Below are positions 43,259 through 52,501 of a stretch of DNA of 64,000 nt, in pieces; position 1 is the stretch's first letter, and each line of letters starts with the position of its first letter. The position numbers and the translations under genes are program-made. The DNA is from JBAQMG01 sp049302575 (GTDB taxonomy: Bacteria > Bacillota > Desulfitobacteriia > Desulfitobacteriales > Desulfitobacteriaceae): assembly GCA_049302575.1 (NCBI GenBank), contig JBAQMG010000029.1, positions 1 through 64,000 of the forward strand, written 5' to 3'. Under the pieces are notes generated by a model. That model did no database searches. It had not been told where the DNA came from and was given only the letters and a program-made list of their open reading frames with translations.

Positions 43259-44245
43259 TTAAAATATTCCTTCAAGTACCTTACCTGTCCCTAACGCTAC
43301 ACAAGAAATCGGATCTTCTGCTATAATAACTGGGAGTCCAGTCTCTCTGGAAATCCTTAAATCTATCCCGTGAACCAGAGAACCGCCTCCAGTCATCACA
43401 ATCCCTTTACTTAAGATATCCGCTGACAATTCTGGCGGGGTCCTTTCCAGAACTTCTTTCACTCCTCCAACAATCGCCTCGACAGATTCTTCTAACGCTA
43501 TAAAACATTCTTGAGAGTTTACCACGACCGTTTTAGGTAGTCCAGTCACAAGATCCCGTCCACGTACATCAATCCGGGCATTATTCGGGCGACCTTCGCG
43601 GATTGCTGAACCAACAGCTATCTTAATTTCTTCGGCTGTCCGCTCACCAATCATTAGATTATGTTCACGTCTAATAAAACGAATAATTGATTCATCAAAC
43701 TTGTCGCCACCTACCCGAAGACTGCGTTTACAAACAATACCTTCTAAAGACAAAACTGCAATATCTGTTGTACCGCCACCGATATCTACGACCATATTAC
43801 CCGTCGGTCCGGAGATATCCAACCCTGCCCCCAAAGCTGCAGCATAAGGTTCTTCAATGACTTTGACTTTCTTCGCCCCAGCTTGATAAGCCGCTTGTTT
43901 TACAGCACGTTCCTCTACTTCAGTTACCCCAGAAGGAATACAAACAACTACTCTAGTCTTGAAGAATGGCCAACGTTTTGCACCAGCTTTCTCCAGAAAA
44001 TATTTCAACATAAGCTCCGTCGTTTGATAATCAGCAATGACACCATCTCTCATAGGCCGGATTGCCACAATATTACCAGGAGTTCGGCCTAGCATCATGC
44101 GGGCTTCCTCTCCAACTGCAATCCTTTTATTATTATTTTTGTTAATTGCGACAACAGACGGCTCATGCATTACTATTCCTTTTCCTTTGGCATACACAAG
44201 AACACTGGCCGTCCCCAAATCTATTCCTAAATCTATTCCGAACAT
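43259..44245 (-). CDS. mbl: rod-shape actin homologue Mbl/MreB
   Basis: 328-aa bacterial actin that guides lateral wall synthesis. Phosphate 1 motif GIDLGTASVLVYAKGKG, VVVCIPSGVTEVEERAV, phosphate 2 VVDIGGGTTDIAVLS and the adenosine motif MTGGGSLVHG are all present. The place directly after spoIIID matches Bacillus mbl, so I prefer mbl to mreB. ATG with AAAGGGG. A strong terminator separates it from spoIIID. Confidence 0.9.
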   Translation of the reverse strand: MFGIDLGIDLGTASVLVYAKGKGIVMHEPSVVAINKNNNKRIAVGEEARMMLGRTPGNIVAIRPMRDGVIADYQTTELMLKYFLEKAGAKRWPFFKTRVVVCIPSGVTEVEERAVKQAAYQAGAKKVKVIEEPYAAALGAGLDISGPTGNMVVDIGGGTTDIAVLSLEGIVCKRSLRVGGDKFDESIIRFIRREHNLMIGERTAEEIKIAVGSAIREGRPNNARIDVRGRDLVTGLPKTVVVNSQECFIALEESVEAIVGGVKEVLERTPPELSADILSKGIVMTGGGSLVHGIDLRISRETGLPVIIAEDPISCVALGTGKVLEGIF

Positions 44246-44302
44246 TGGTGGAAGTACCCCTTTCCCTTACCTAGCTTGTCCATCCTTAAGTTCCGTTATA
44301 GT

Positions 44303-44334
44303 AAAAACTATAATCTCCCGTCGGGAGATTATAG
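44303..44334 (-). terminator. terminator of spoIIID
   Basis: CTATAATCTCCCG/CGGGAGATTATAG perfect 13-bp inverted repeat with minimal loop, followed on the minus strand by TTTTTAC. It also isolates mbl. Confidence 0.85.
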
Positions 44335-44429
44335 GCTAAGGTTTAGAATCATACAATTTTTATTATTCGTTATAAAACCGCCAATTCCTTTATTCTTAGC
44401 TAGATTTTCTCTTTTTTAATCAAGTTTAT

Positions 44430-44678
44430 CTAATTTTCCTGATATTTTTTACGTGTCGCCTCTCCACCCCGAATATGACGTTCAGCTTTATTATTTTCGA
44501 GAATGTGTTTCACTTCCATTGCCAAAGTTTCATTCACTAGTTTTAGTCGTTCTGTAACATCTTTATGCACTGTGGACTTACTGACCCCAAAAACATCAGC
44601 CGTTTGCCTCACGGTCGCACTGGATTCCATTATGTAAGTCCCCATATCGAGTACCCGTTTACGAATATATTCCTGCAC
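44430..44678 (-). CDS. spoIIID: sporulation transcriptional regulator SpoIIID
   Basis: 82-aa mother-cell regulator acting between sigma-E and sigma-K. Helix-turn-helix TVRQTADVFGVSKSTVHKDV, followed by the basic C-terminal helix that also contacts DNA (NNKAERHIRGGEATRKKY). GTG start with AAAGGAGGG. Length and neighbours (spoIID upstream, mbl downstream) match Bacillus. Confidence 0.95.
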   Translation of the reverse strand: MQEYIRKRVLDMGTYIMESSATVRQTADVFGVSKSTVHKDVTERLKLVNETLAMEVKHILENNKAERHIRGGEATRKKYQEN

Positions 44679-44727
44679 GTTGAACCCTCCTTTTCGTGCT
44701 GTGTTTGTAACATATTATGCATGTCAA

Positions 44728-44754
44728 TAAAAAAAAGACATCCATAAAGGATGT
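44728..44754 (-). terminator. terminator of spoIID
   Basis: On the minus strand GACATCC/GGATGTC encloses a 5-base loop and is followed by TTTTTTTT-type sequence (44728-44735). It lies about 100 bases after the spoIID stop, just before spoIIID. Confidence 0.85.
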
Positions 44755-44854
44755 CCGTCAATTGGTAAATGCTGTGTATTACTTTGAGCACTCTTTTTGC
44801 TTGAATCATTCTGTTAGACTTTGCCATAAAACTGCGCCGCTTTACCCTTCTATT

Positions 44855-45802
44855 TTATTTAGGGGTCGAGTGACCTAGCGTCATTATTTTTGCTCCCGGA
44901 TAATAATGTTCTAAAATCTTGTCATACGTTAGTTTTTTTTGGGCTAGATCATTAGCCCCATACTGTGACATCCCAACTGCGTGCCCATAGCCATACGTTG
45001 TAAAGTTAACTTGATCAGGCTTGATAACCCATTCTATATCTGTTGAAGCCAAACCTAATAAGGTACGTAGTTGGGTTGCTGCATAATTTTTACCTAATAT
45101 TGACATGTTTTTTATCCTTCCCGCTTTTGTTCTGCTGATAAGTTTAAAATCATCAGGCTTAAACGCCTTTGGTCCCTCCGTTTGACCTAACCTTCCAACT
45201 AACTCTTTGGGACTAAAACTAACTTGCTTTTTAAAGCGCAAAGGGTTTTCTTCACCTGAGCTAACGTTTTCTAAATAGGTTCGTGACGAACCCCAAACAT
45301 CTTCTGAGCGCTCCGTGAGCTTTCGACCACTACTGCTATGATAAAATGCCTCAATATAATCTCCCTCAAATACTAAGACCCTCCCTCTAGTACTATCGAC
45401 AGCCTTTTTTACTTTATTACGCATATTCCAATATGTAAACATTCCCCATTTTTTATGCATTTGCTCATCTGACAACCAAACTTGGGTTTTGACTGTGGTG
45501 TCCACATCATACCCTTCATCTTTAACCGGCCTTTTGCTCAAGCGTTTTACTGCAAAAGTTCTGGCTGCCACGGCTTGCGCTTCCAACGCTTCCTGTCTAA
45601 ATTCTGCAGGCATCTCCGCTGCTACCACCCCTATTAAATACTCCTCAAGGGGCATTTTTACTGTTTTTCCGTCCTCCATTAGTACCCTAATAACTAGATC
45701 CTCAGCAGATCTCCCATCATTTTGCCAACGCAATATGCTCCACGGAAGTAAAATAATAATAATAAGCGCTAGGAGAAAAAACCACAACCACTCTTTCTTC
45801 AT
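44855..45802 (-). CDS. spoIID: stage II sporulation protein D
   Basis: 315-aa membrane-anchored lytic transglycosylase that, with SpoIIM/SpoIIP, thins septal peptidoglycan in engulfment. N-terminal anchor (about 6-24), then LEEYLIGVVAAEMPAEF (with the catalytic Glu region), EAQAVAARTFAVKRL, FYHSSSGRKLTERSEDVWG and GYGHAVGMSQYGA. ATG start. In Bacillus spoIIQ lies between spoIID and spoIIID; here it is absent at this place. Confidence 0.93.
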   Translation of the reverse strand: MKKEWLWFFLLALIIIILLPWSILRWQNDGRSAEDLVIRVLMEDGKTVKMPLEEYLIGVVAAEMPAEFRQEALEAQAVAARTFAVKRLSKRPVKDEGYDVDTTVKTQVWLSDEQMHKKWGMFTYWNMRNKVKKAVDSTRGRVLVFEGDYIEAFYHSSSGRKLTERSEDVWGSSRTYLENVSSGEENPLRFKKQVSFSPKELVGRLGQTEGPKAFKPDDFKLISRTKAGRIKNMSILGKNYAATQLRTLLGLASTDIEWVIKPDQVNFTTYGYGHAVGMSQYGANDLAQKKLTYDKILEHYYPGAKIMTLGHSTPK

Positions 45803-45916
45803 TACTTACTTCATCCTCCTAGCGTACAAGCTTTGTTCTAACTTATGCCGTATCTCAATAAAACAGAAGAGCTTTTCCAACGTTAAACAAGGCTTAACTT
45901 ATCAATATTAAATCGA

Positions 45917-45949
45917 GAAAAAAACCGCTGAACTTTCAGCGGTTTTTTT
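45917..45949 (-). terminator. terminator of murA
   Basis: On the minus strand AACCGCTGAA/TTCAGCGGTT with a short loop and seven T: a strong terminator about 70 bases after the murA stop. Confidence 0.9.
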
Positions 45950-46016
45950 CATTACCATCTTATTATAAATGATTCCAAATAAAATTAAAGAATACTATGC
46001 TACTATTAGCGTGAGC

Positions 46017-47267
46017 TTAGCCCACTCTTGCAATCTGTGCCCCAAGACTAGTAAGTTTTTCAACTATTTGCTCGTACCCTCTATCAATATGCTGAACATC
46101 AGTAATTTCAGTTGTCCCTTCTGCGGCAATTGCAGCTAAGATTAAAGCTGCACCAGCTCTTAAATCTGTAGCCTTGACAGGAGCACCAGTTAAACGTTCT
46201 ACCCCACGAATAAGAGCACTTCGACCTTCGATTTTGATTTCGGCGCCCATTCTTTTTAATTCATCAACATGCATAAACCGGTTTTCAAATACCGTTTCCG
46301 TTAATATAGCCGAACCACGCGCCTTACATAATAAGGCTAAGAACGGTGCTTGTAGATCAGTCGAAAAACCAGGATGAACTTGAGTCTTCAGATCTACTGC
46401 TTGATATACCCCATCCCCAATAACCCGAATTCCCTCTTCTTCTTCGGTAAAGTTAATCCCCGCTTCTTCCATCTTAGCTAAGACCGGTTTTAGATGGGCA
46501 GTGATAACATTCCGTACTAAAACATTTCCACCAGCAGCCGCTGCCATAAGTAGATAACTCCCCGCCTCAATTCGATCCGGGATTATGGAATGGCTAGTAC
46601 CGTGCATTTCTTTTACACCTTCAATATGTATTACACTCGTACCAGCTCCACGAACCTTTCCACCCATTTCATTTAGAAAATTGGCGAGATCAACAATCTC
46701 TGGCTCTTGAGCAGCATTTTGAAGAATGGTTGTTCCCTCTGCCATCGATGCTGCCATCATAATATTCTCGGTTGCCCCAACACTCGGAAAATCTAAATAA
46801 ATACGTGTTCCTCTGAGACCCTTTGTGGTTACGTCAAGAAAACCATGATCCATTTTTATTTCAGCACCTAAGGCTTCGAGCCCTTTGAGGTGCCAATTAA
46901 TCGGTCGGGAACCTATAGCACACCCTCCCGGATATGAAATCCGAACATGACCTTTACGGGCTAACAATGCTCCCATAATAACGATAGAAGCCCTCATCTG
47001 TGAAACTAATTCGTGTGGAGCTTCAATATTATTTATATTATTGGCATTAATTCTTAATTGAGAGCCCTCACGCTCTACCTTCGCCCCTAAAGACTCGATC
47101 ACTTGTCCCATGACATTTACATCTAACAAATCCGGAGCTTCTTCAAGGAGCACTGGTTCCGAAGAAAGTAAACTAGCAGCTATGATAGGTAGAATTGCAT
47201 TCTTTGCTCCACTAACTGTAATTGTTCCCTTAAGTTGTTTACCACCAGTCACAACTATTTTACCCAA
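46017..47267 (-). CDS. murA: UDP-GlcNAc 1-carboxyvinyltransferase
   Basis: 416-aa EPSP-synthase-fold enzyme that commits UDP-GlcNAc to peptidoglycan synthesis using PEP. Lys22-Asn23 (SGAKNAILP) and the fosfomycin-target Cys116 in PGGCAIGSRP are present. TTG start behind AGGGGGTGA. It stands between ywmB and spoIID, as MurAA does in Bacillus. Confidence 0.94.
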   Translation of the reverse strand: MGKIVVTGGKQLKGTITVSGAKNAILPIIAASLLSSEPVLLEEAPDLLDVNVMGQVIESLGAKVEREGSQLRINANNINNIEAPHELVSQMRASIVIMGALLARKGHVRISYPGGCAIGSRPINWHLKGLEALGAEIKMDHGFLDVTTKGLRGTRIYLDFPSVGATENIMMAASMAEGTTILQNAAQEPEIVDLANFLNEMGGKVRGAGTSVIHIEGVKEMHGTSHSIIPDRIEAGSYLLMAAAAGGNVLVRNVITAHLKPVLAKMEEAGINFTEEEEGIRVIGDGVYQAVDLKTQVHPGFSTDLQAPFLALLCKARGSAILTETVFENRFMHVDELKRMGAEIKIEGRSALIRGVERLTGAPVKATDLRAGAALILAAIAAEGTTEITDVQHIDRGYEQIVEKLTSLGAQIARVG

Positions 47268-47395
47268 GTATTGAATTCACCCCCTGACCTATGCGGCGCT
47301 TACCTTGACCTTCTATTATTCTACTTTACTACACTTTTCTCCTGCTAAGTTTGTTTAAATTACACCAATCGCGTAATGGCCTTAAATTTTACCAA

Positions 47396-48067
47396 TTAAA
47401 ACTCCTCTAATAATGTCGGTAAGGCTAGGACTGATTTTTGATGACCCTCACTAGAGCGCGTTAGAAGTTGCAGATTAACTTGGTCCTTACCAGCAGATAC
47501 ACCTTCTCCCAACCCATGTCTTAAGGCTGCCACAGATAATGTAGACCCTTCTAACATCCATTGTTTTGGTTCTGCCCCAACTTGACTAAGAAAGGCTGCA
47601 ACATCTATAGTTTCAAGAATTCTCTCATCAAGATATACTTGTCCCCCTGCACTATTAATTCTCCCCGCCCAATCGAAATACCATTTTTTCAGACTGAGTT
47701 CTCCTAATCTATCAAGCTTTGTCTGACCAACCAGACTAATTGCCTTTCGACCTTGAGCGGTATATTTAACATTTTCTTCCCACTGCCATTTTTCTGAAGG
47801 CAATATTTCTCGAAATTGCTCGATTTGATACTCATTTTCACACCAAATTATTATCTTTACTTCGGCTACTTGGGCTACGTTGTTATACTCTAGTAAAAAG
47901 GGACTTGAGTTCATCTCAGTTATTGTTCCTAGATAAGGAGAACCAACATATACGGGATTAGATTCGGACTTACTCCAACTTAAAATTATTAAGTTAAGTA
48001 TCATAACGCCAATTAACAACTGTAAATTTTTACTTTTCCAACTAAGTGTGTTCCAGACTATACTCAC
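47396..48067 (-). CDS. ywmB: YwmB-family protein
   Basis: 223-aa exported or membrane-anchored protein (hydrophobic segment about 14-31). The two-part body and the C-terminal KSVLALPTLLEEF fit the YwmB family (TATA-box-binding-protein-like fold), and so does the position just upstream of murA and spoIID. Function unknown; sporulation or wall-related by context. GTG start with GAGG. The match is from context plus weak sequence memory, so the name is tentative. Confidence 0.65.
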   Translation of the reverse strand: MSIVWNTLSWKSKNLQLLIGVMILNLIILSWSKSESNPVYVGSPYLGTITEMNSSPFLLEYNNVAQVAEVKIIIWCENEYQIEQFREILPSEKWQWEENVKYTAQGRKAISLVGQTKLDRLGELSLKKWYFDWAGRINSAGGQVYLDERILETIDVAAFLSQVGAEPKQWMLEGSTLSVAALRHGLGEGVSAGKDQVNLQLLTRSSEGHQKSVLALPTLLEEF

Positions 48068-48180
48068 GTTTTACCTCATTCTAGTTTTCCGTTAATATTT
48101 AATTTTCCATTACTATTTGATAACCTGTTATTATTGTTACCAAAGAGATTAAAAGAAAACATGACTTATTAATTAAACTA

Positions 48181-48217
48181 AAAAAAAGAGCCCTGCGCTT
48201 AACGAAGGATCTCTTTC
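48181..48217 (-). terminator. terminator of the nucleotidyltransferase gene
   Basis: On the minus strand AGAG-TCCT pairs with AGGG-CTCT, followed by TTTTTTTAG, 13 bases after the stop at 48230. Confidence 0.6.
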
Positions 48218-48229
48218 AAACTATTACAA

Positions 48230-48571
48230 TCATTCAGCTTTATAATTATTTCCGAGCTTTAATTCATCTCTTTTTTCATAAATCTTAACCCCAACTCTAT
48301 TAATATGGTCACGCAAAACTGGATTGCGAATAGAACTAAATGACTGTACGTCAAATTTATACGGTAAGGGTAATGAATCCAGTTCCAGTGCAATTTTCTC
48401 TATCCGTAAATCATTATCAACCCCAACTATTGCAAGGTCTATATCAGAATTATGTTTAGCTGTTCCTTTGGCACGAGATCCAAATAGCACTACGCTATCA
48501 ATGTCTGAATATCGACTGAACACGCGCCTTAACATCTCTGTAACTCGACCTTCCAACCCAGCAACTCCCAT
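48230..48571 (-). CDS. MNT-type nucleotidyltransferase
   Basis: 113-aa minimal nucleotidyltransferase with LFGSRAKGTAKHNSDIDLAI, that is GSxAxG and the DxD pair for metal. Such proteins pair with HEPN or HI0074-like partners and in type VII toxin-antitoxin systems inactivate the partner by AMPylation. Start chosen at ATG 48571, overlapping the partner stop as TAATG; the frame also extends to 48598. Lies downstream of its partner and before a terminator. Confidence 0.8.
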   Translation of the reverse strand: MGVAGLEGRVTEMLRRVFSRYSDIDSVVLFGSRAKGTAKHNSDIDLAIVGVDNDLRIEKIALELDSLPLPYKFDVQSFSSIRNPVLRDHINRVGVKIYEKRDELKLGNNYKAE

Positions 48572-48993
48572 TAATCTATTATCCTTTCTAATAACCATTC
48601 ATGAACTGCTGAAAGTGCGGCTAAGTAACGCTGATCAATTGCTTTTAGCACCTCTTGAAATTTCGTAAAATCATAACAGTGCGCTAAAATATTTAGATGT
48701 AACATCATATCAATCCATACCTGTCCATCATCTATTAGTTTAGCGACATAGGCTTCTTTAATGACACTTCGGGCTGTTATTTCTGGAAGGATAACATTTC
48801 CACTATCTTGCAGATAATCCTTCATTGTCTTCCAGGCCAGTTCGTAGGTGTATTCAAATCGCTGAATAACACCCTCCTGTTCGAGTGGCGAAAAGTCGCT
48901 TATTTCTTTATCCTCAAAGGCAGAACGCAAAAGTACAAATGCCCTATCAAAATTTTGGAATCGCTGTTTCCATCTAAAGTCTATATTTTCCAT
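48571..48993 (-). CDS. HI0074-like nucleotidyltransferase partner (HEPN-related)
   Basis: 140-aa helical protein beginning DFRWKQRFQNFDRAFVLLRSA, with QRFEYTYELAWKTMKDYL, the signature of the HI0074 'nucleotidyltransferase substrate-binding' family, a HEPN relative. The classical HEPN Rx4-6H motif is not clear; a possible version is HCYDF preceded by no Arg, so RNase activity is doubtful. Start at ATG 48993 with GGAAGGG. Translationally coupled to the nucleotidyltransferase. May be a toxin-antitoxin or defence-like pair. Confidence 0.75.
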   Translation of the reverse strand: MENIDFRWKQRFQNFDRAFVLLRSAFEDKEISDFSPLEQEGVIQRFEYTYELAWKTMKDYLQDSGNVILPEITARSVIKEAYVAKLIDDGQVWIDMMLHLNILAHCYDFTKFQEVLKAIDQRYLAALSAVHEWLLERIID

Positions 48994-49037
48994 ATAATTT
49001 ACCCTTCCTTTCAATATTTAATTCACCCTCTCTAGTC

Positions 49038-49715
49038 TTAAAGCAGACCTTTCTCGGCAAAGCTAAAATATCTCTCACCTGCCACTATAATATGATCCGC
49101 TACCTGAATAGCTATGCCTTCTAGGGCGATCACTATCCTCTTGGTCACTTCCAAATCCGCATCGGACGGTCGAAGCGTCCCTCCCGGATGGTTATGTGCT
49201 AAAATCACGCTATTGGCTTGATGCCGCAAGGCTGCCTCAACAATCAACCGGGGATAGACGGGAGCCTCGTTGATCGTTCCTTCATGGACCAAAGCAGCAT
49301 AATTCAATCTGTTTTGAGCATCTAAACAAAGCACAAAAAAAGCCTCATAGGTCCTACCCACGAAAAGGGAAACCGTATATTCACCGGCACTTGAGGAACT
49401 GTTTAGAGTAGGCTTGTTACTCCACTTGCCTTTAAAATATCGTCGTGCCAAAGACGGGATCAAGGAAACCAGCAATCCCGTATTTTCTCTGACTCCACAC
49501 CTTTGGGAGATCTCTTGGGGATTGGCTTCAAACAGTCCCGCTAAAGAACCAAATTCAGAAATCAGTTTATGAGCAAGTTCATTAGTATCCTTCAGCGGTA
49601 TACAGTAAAATAGCAACAGTTCCAGCACCTGATGATCCTCAAAAGCATCCAATCCCTCTGCCAAATACCGGGCTTTAACTCTCTTCCTGTGTCCTTCATG
49701 CATTTTTTTATCCAT
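49038..49715 (-). CDS. radC: RadC/MPN+ (JAB) family protein
   Basis: 225-aa RadC-like protein: N-terminal helix-hairpin-helix region (about 1-70, with DHQVLELLLFYCIP) and a C-terminal JAB/MPN+ metalloprotease-like domain with HNHPGGTLRPSDAD, holding the zinc ligands. Its exact role is unsettled (DNA repair name is historical). ATG with AAGGGG. The gap 49716-50012 holds only the fhs terminator and a vague 7-base rhythm near 49735. Confidence 0.9.
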   Translation of the reverse strand: MDKKMHEGHRKRVKARYLAEGLDAFEDHQVLELLLFYCIPLKDTNELAHKLISEFGSLAGLFEANPQEISQRCGVRENTGLLVSLIPSLARRYFKGKWSNKPTLNSSSSAGEYTVSLFVGRTYEAFFVLCLDAQNRLNYAALVHEGTINEAPVYPRLIVEAALRHQANSVILAHNHPGGTLRPSDADLEVTKRIVIALEGIAIQVADHIIVAGERYFSFAEKGLL

Positions 49716-49964
49716 AAATTCCCCTTACCTAAACTTTCATTCTTAATTATTAAATTTCCGTTCTGAAAAGGCCGTTGCCGACTCTTCATCGGTATTGGAT
49801 CCATTGAGGGGAACAATCCTTGCTGAATATCCGTTATTAGAAAGCAAATTATATAAATTAGTTGCTCCTCTTAATGCTTATCTAATTCGACGTGCAATTT
49901 CCACATCCTTCATTTGATGTCAATTTCCCCATAAATTCCTTGTTTATTTTTACAGGAGAAAAAA

Positions 49965-50002
49965 TTTTAAGCCCTGGATAGTTACCTATCCAGGGCTTAA
50001 AA
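49965..50002 (-). terminator. terminator of fhs
   Basis: TTTTAAGCCCTGGATA/TATCCAGGGCTTAAAA perfect 16-bp stem with 6-base loop, followed on the minus strand by TTTTTT. Very strong. Confidence 0.92.
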
Positions 50003-50012
50003 ATACCACTTC

Positions 50013-51683
50013 TTAGAACAAGCCAGTAATCTTCCCATTCACATCAATATCCATGTTCATAGCTGCTGGACGTTTTGGCAAGCCAGGCATAGTCATAATT
50101 GCACCAGTAATGGCCACTAAGAATCCTGCTCCGGCAGAAAGACGCACTTCCCGCACAGTAATAGTGAACCCGGTCGGACGGCCTAAGAGAGTCGCATCAT
50201 CAGATAAGGAGTATTGGGTTTTAGCCATACATACAGGGAGCTTACCAAAGCCCATATCTCTATATTTATCGATAGACTTCTTCGCTTCTGGAGCGAAGGC
50301 TACACCGTCAGCACCATAGATCTCTGTACAGATCTTTTCAATTTTCTCTTCAACTGTGGTATCTAATTCATAAAGCACTTTAAATTTAGACTCTTTACGC
50401 TCCATTACGGAAAGTACGGTCTCCGCCAGTTCCCTACCGCCTTCGCCACCATTGGTGAATACTTCGGAGAGGGCAACTTCGGCACCAAGTTGATTGCAAC
50501 GTTCGCGTATTAGCTTAAGTTCTGCTTCAGTATCTGTTGGGAAACGGTTGATTGCGACAACCGTCGGCACACCATATTTTCCCATATTCTCAATATGTTT
50601 CTCCAAGTTAACTATCCCACGACCAAGAGCCTCAAGATTTTCGGATCCTAGCTCAGTTTTGGGAACACCACCATTCATCTTCAGAGCTCTTACCGTCGCA
50701 ACAATAACAGTTACTGCTGGTGTCAATCCGCCAAAACGGCATTTTAGGTCATAGAATTTCTCAGCTCCGAGATCCGCTCCAAATCCAGCTTCTGTTACTA
50801 AAATATCCGCCAATTTTAAACCGAGTTTTGTGGCAACAATACTATTACAACCGTGAGCAATATTCGCAAAAGGACCACCATGGATAAAGACCGGAGTATT
50901 CTCCAAAGTTTGAACCAAGTTCGGCTTGATAGCATCTTTCATGATCAAAGCCATAGCGCCTTCAGCCTCGAGATCATGAGCCGTAACTGGTTTATTATCA
51001 TAGGTATAAGCAACAACAATCTTACCAAAACGAGCTTTCAAATCCATCAAATCACTGGCTAAACAAAGGATAGCCATAACTTCCGAAGCAACAGTAATGT
51101 CAAAACCGTTTTCACGCGGAATACCTTCAGTACGTCCGCCTAAGCCAATCACGATTTTACGCAGTGAACGATCATTCATATCCATGACCCGACGAAAAAC
51201 GATTTGGCGTGGGTCAATGTTTAAAAGGTTACCTTGCTGCAAAGAGTTATCAAGCATAGCTGCCAAAAGATTATGGGCAGTTGTAATCGCATGAAAATCT
51301 CCTGTAAAGTGCAAGTTGATATCATCCATTGGTACAACTTGAGCATAACCGCCGCCTGCTGCGCCACCCTTAACTCCGAAACAAGGTCCGAGAGAGGGTT
51401 CACGTAAAGCAATCATGGCGTTCTTACCCATTTTAACAAGGGCTTGCCCTAAACCAACAGTGGTGGTAGTTTTACCTTCCCCAGCAGGCGTAGGATTAAT
51501 CGCAGTTACAAGGATAAGTTTGCCATCCGGCTTGTCCTTTACACGATTTAAAGCATCCAAACTGATTTTGGCTTTATACTTGCCATAAAGTTCGAGATCA
51601 TCCTCACCAAGTCCGATTTGTTTGGCAACCTCAGTGATGGGTTTCATTACCGCCGCTTGAGCAATTTCAATATCAGTTTTCAT
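50013..51683 (-). CDS. fhs: formate-tetrahydrofolate ligase
   Basis: 556-aa ATP-dependent enzyme that joins formate to tetrahydrofolate, the second step of the methyl branch of the Wood-Ljungdahl pathway and a source of 10-formyl-THF. P-loop region NPTPAGEGKTTTTVGLG (about 63-79), EPSLGPCFGVKGGAAGGG and HGGPFANIAHGCNS are diagnostic. ATG with GAGGAG. Monocistronic; no other pathway genes are in this window. Confidence 0.95.
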   Translation of the reverse strand: MKTDIEIAQAAVMKPITEVAKQIGLGEDDLELYGKYKAKISLDALNRVKDKPDGKLILVTAINPTPAGEGKTTTTVGLGQALVKMGKNAMIALREPSLGPCFGVKGGAAGGGYAQVVPMDDINLHFTGDFHAITTAHNLLAAMLDNSLQQGNLLNIDPRQIVFRRVMDMNDRSLRKIVIGLGGRTEGIPRENGFDITVASEVMAILCLASDLMDLKARFGKIVVAYTYDNKPVTAHDLEAEGAMALIMKDAIKPNLVQTLENTPVFIHGGPFANIAHGCNSIVATKLGLKLADILVTEAGFGADLGAEKFYDLKCRFGGLTPAVTVIVATVRALKMNGGVPKTELGSENLEALGRGIVNLEKHIENMGKYGVPTVVAINRFPTDTEAELKLIRERCNQLGAEVALSEVFTNGGEGGRELAETVLSVMERKESKFKVLYELDTTVEEKIEKICTEIYGADGVAFAPEAKKSIDKYRDMGFGKLPVCMAKTQYSLSDDATLLGRPTGFTITVREVRLSAGAGFLVAITGAIMTMPGLPKRPAAMNMDIDVNGKITGLF

Positions 51684-51802
51684 TTTTCCACTCCTCTATA
51701 ATCTAAATATCCCCAAATCCACCTTAGAGTATTCTATATAAAATTCTTTTTCCCTGCTAGTATTCCAAAAAATAAAAGGGAAATTCATTTATAAACCTAA
51801 AA

Positions 51803-52501
51803 TCATGGTGTAGCTAAACGAAAAGTATAACTCCCTTTATAGGACGGTAGTTGCACAGTTTTACGAGTTATACTGACTATAACCCCACCTTGTTTAAGTG
51901 AAACAGCCTCCAACTTAGAAACATAATCCTCTAACGTATCTTGGTTCCCAATAGCCATTACTTCATAGGGAATTCCCTGAGGTCGATTAATCGGTACCTG
52001 ATTTACTAAAATAGTAGAGGAGCCACTTAAAACAAGAGCTGTGGAGCCCACAATTCGTTGACCGTTTAAACTAATAGCTTCTGCTCCCGCAAATTTCAAA
52101 GTGTTAATCAGACGAGCCAAATCATCCGTCGTTAACGGAAATATCACTTTTTGCCCTTGTTTACGATCATCAATGGTAATTACCACCCCAGGACCCTGTA
52201 CTGACTGGGTTCCATCCATCATTCGTATTTCAGAGAGTTCAGCTAGCACCTTAGGATCCGTGCCTCCCTGTTTACGAGCTTGATCAAGTTTATCGCTTAG
52301 ATCACGATGGTCAGTCTGTAATTGTGTATTTTTGACCACTGAATTACTTAAGACTGATTTCATCATTGCTAACCTTTGTTGGTTGATTTGGTCTGCTGCA
52401 GAAACATTTTTATGGGTCTGAATTTGTAAGGAAATAAGGAACCCCAGCGCTATGAAGACCAGCGTGACAGGCAAAGCCAACTTCCGCTTCCAACGCCACA
52501 T
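51803..52501 (-). CDS. DUF881 protein, second of a pair
   Basis: 232-aa membrane-anchored protein: one N-terminal helix (about 8-26), coiled coil (about 38-80) and the DUF881 domain with MMDGTQSVQGPGVVITIDD and AGAEAISLNGQRIVGSTAL. Similar to Bacillus YlxW/YlxX near division genes; function unknown. Its ATG overlaps the upstream stop as TAATG, so the two are coupled and may form a heteromer. Confidence 0.8.
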   Translation of the reverse strand: MWRWKRKLALPVTLVFIALGFLISLQIQTHKNVSAADQINQQRLAMMKSVLSNSVVKNTQLQTDHRDLSDKLDQARKQGGTDPKVLAELSEIRMMDGTQSVQGPGVVITIDDRKQGQKVIFPLTTDDLARLINTLKFAGAEAISLNGQRIVGSTALVLSGSSTILVNQVPINRPQGIPYEVMAIGNQDTLEDYVSKLEAVSLKQGGVIVSITRKTVQLPSYKGSYTFRLATP

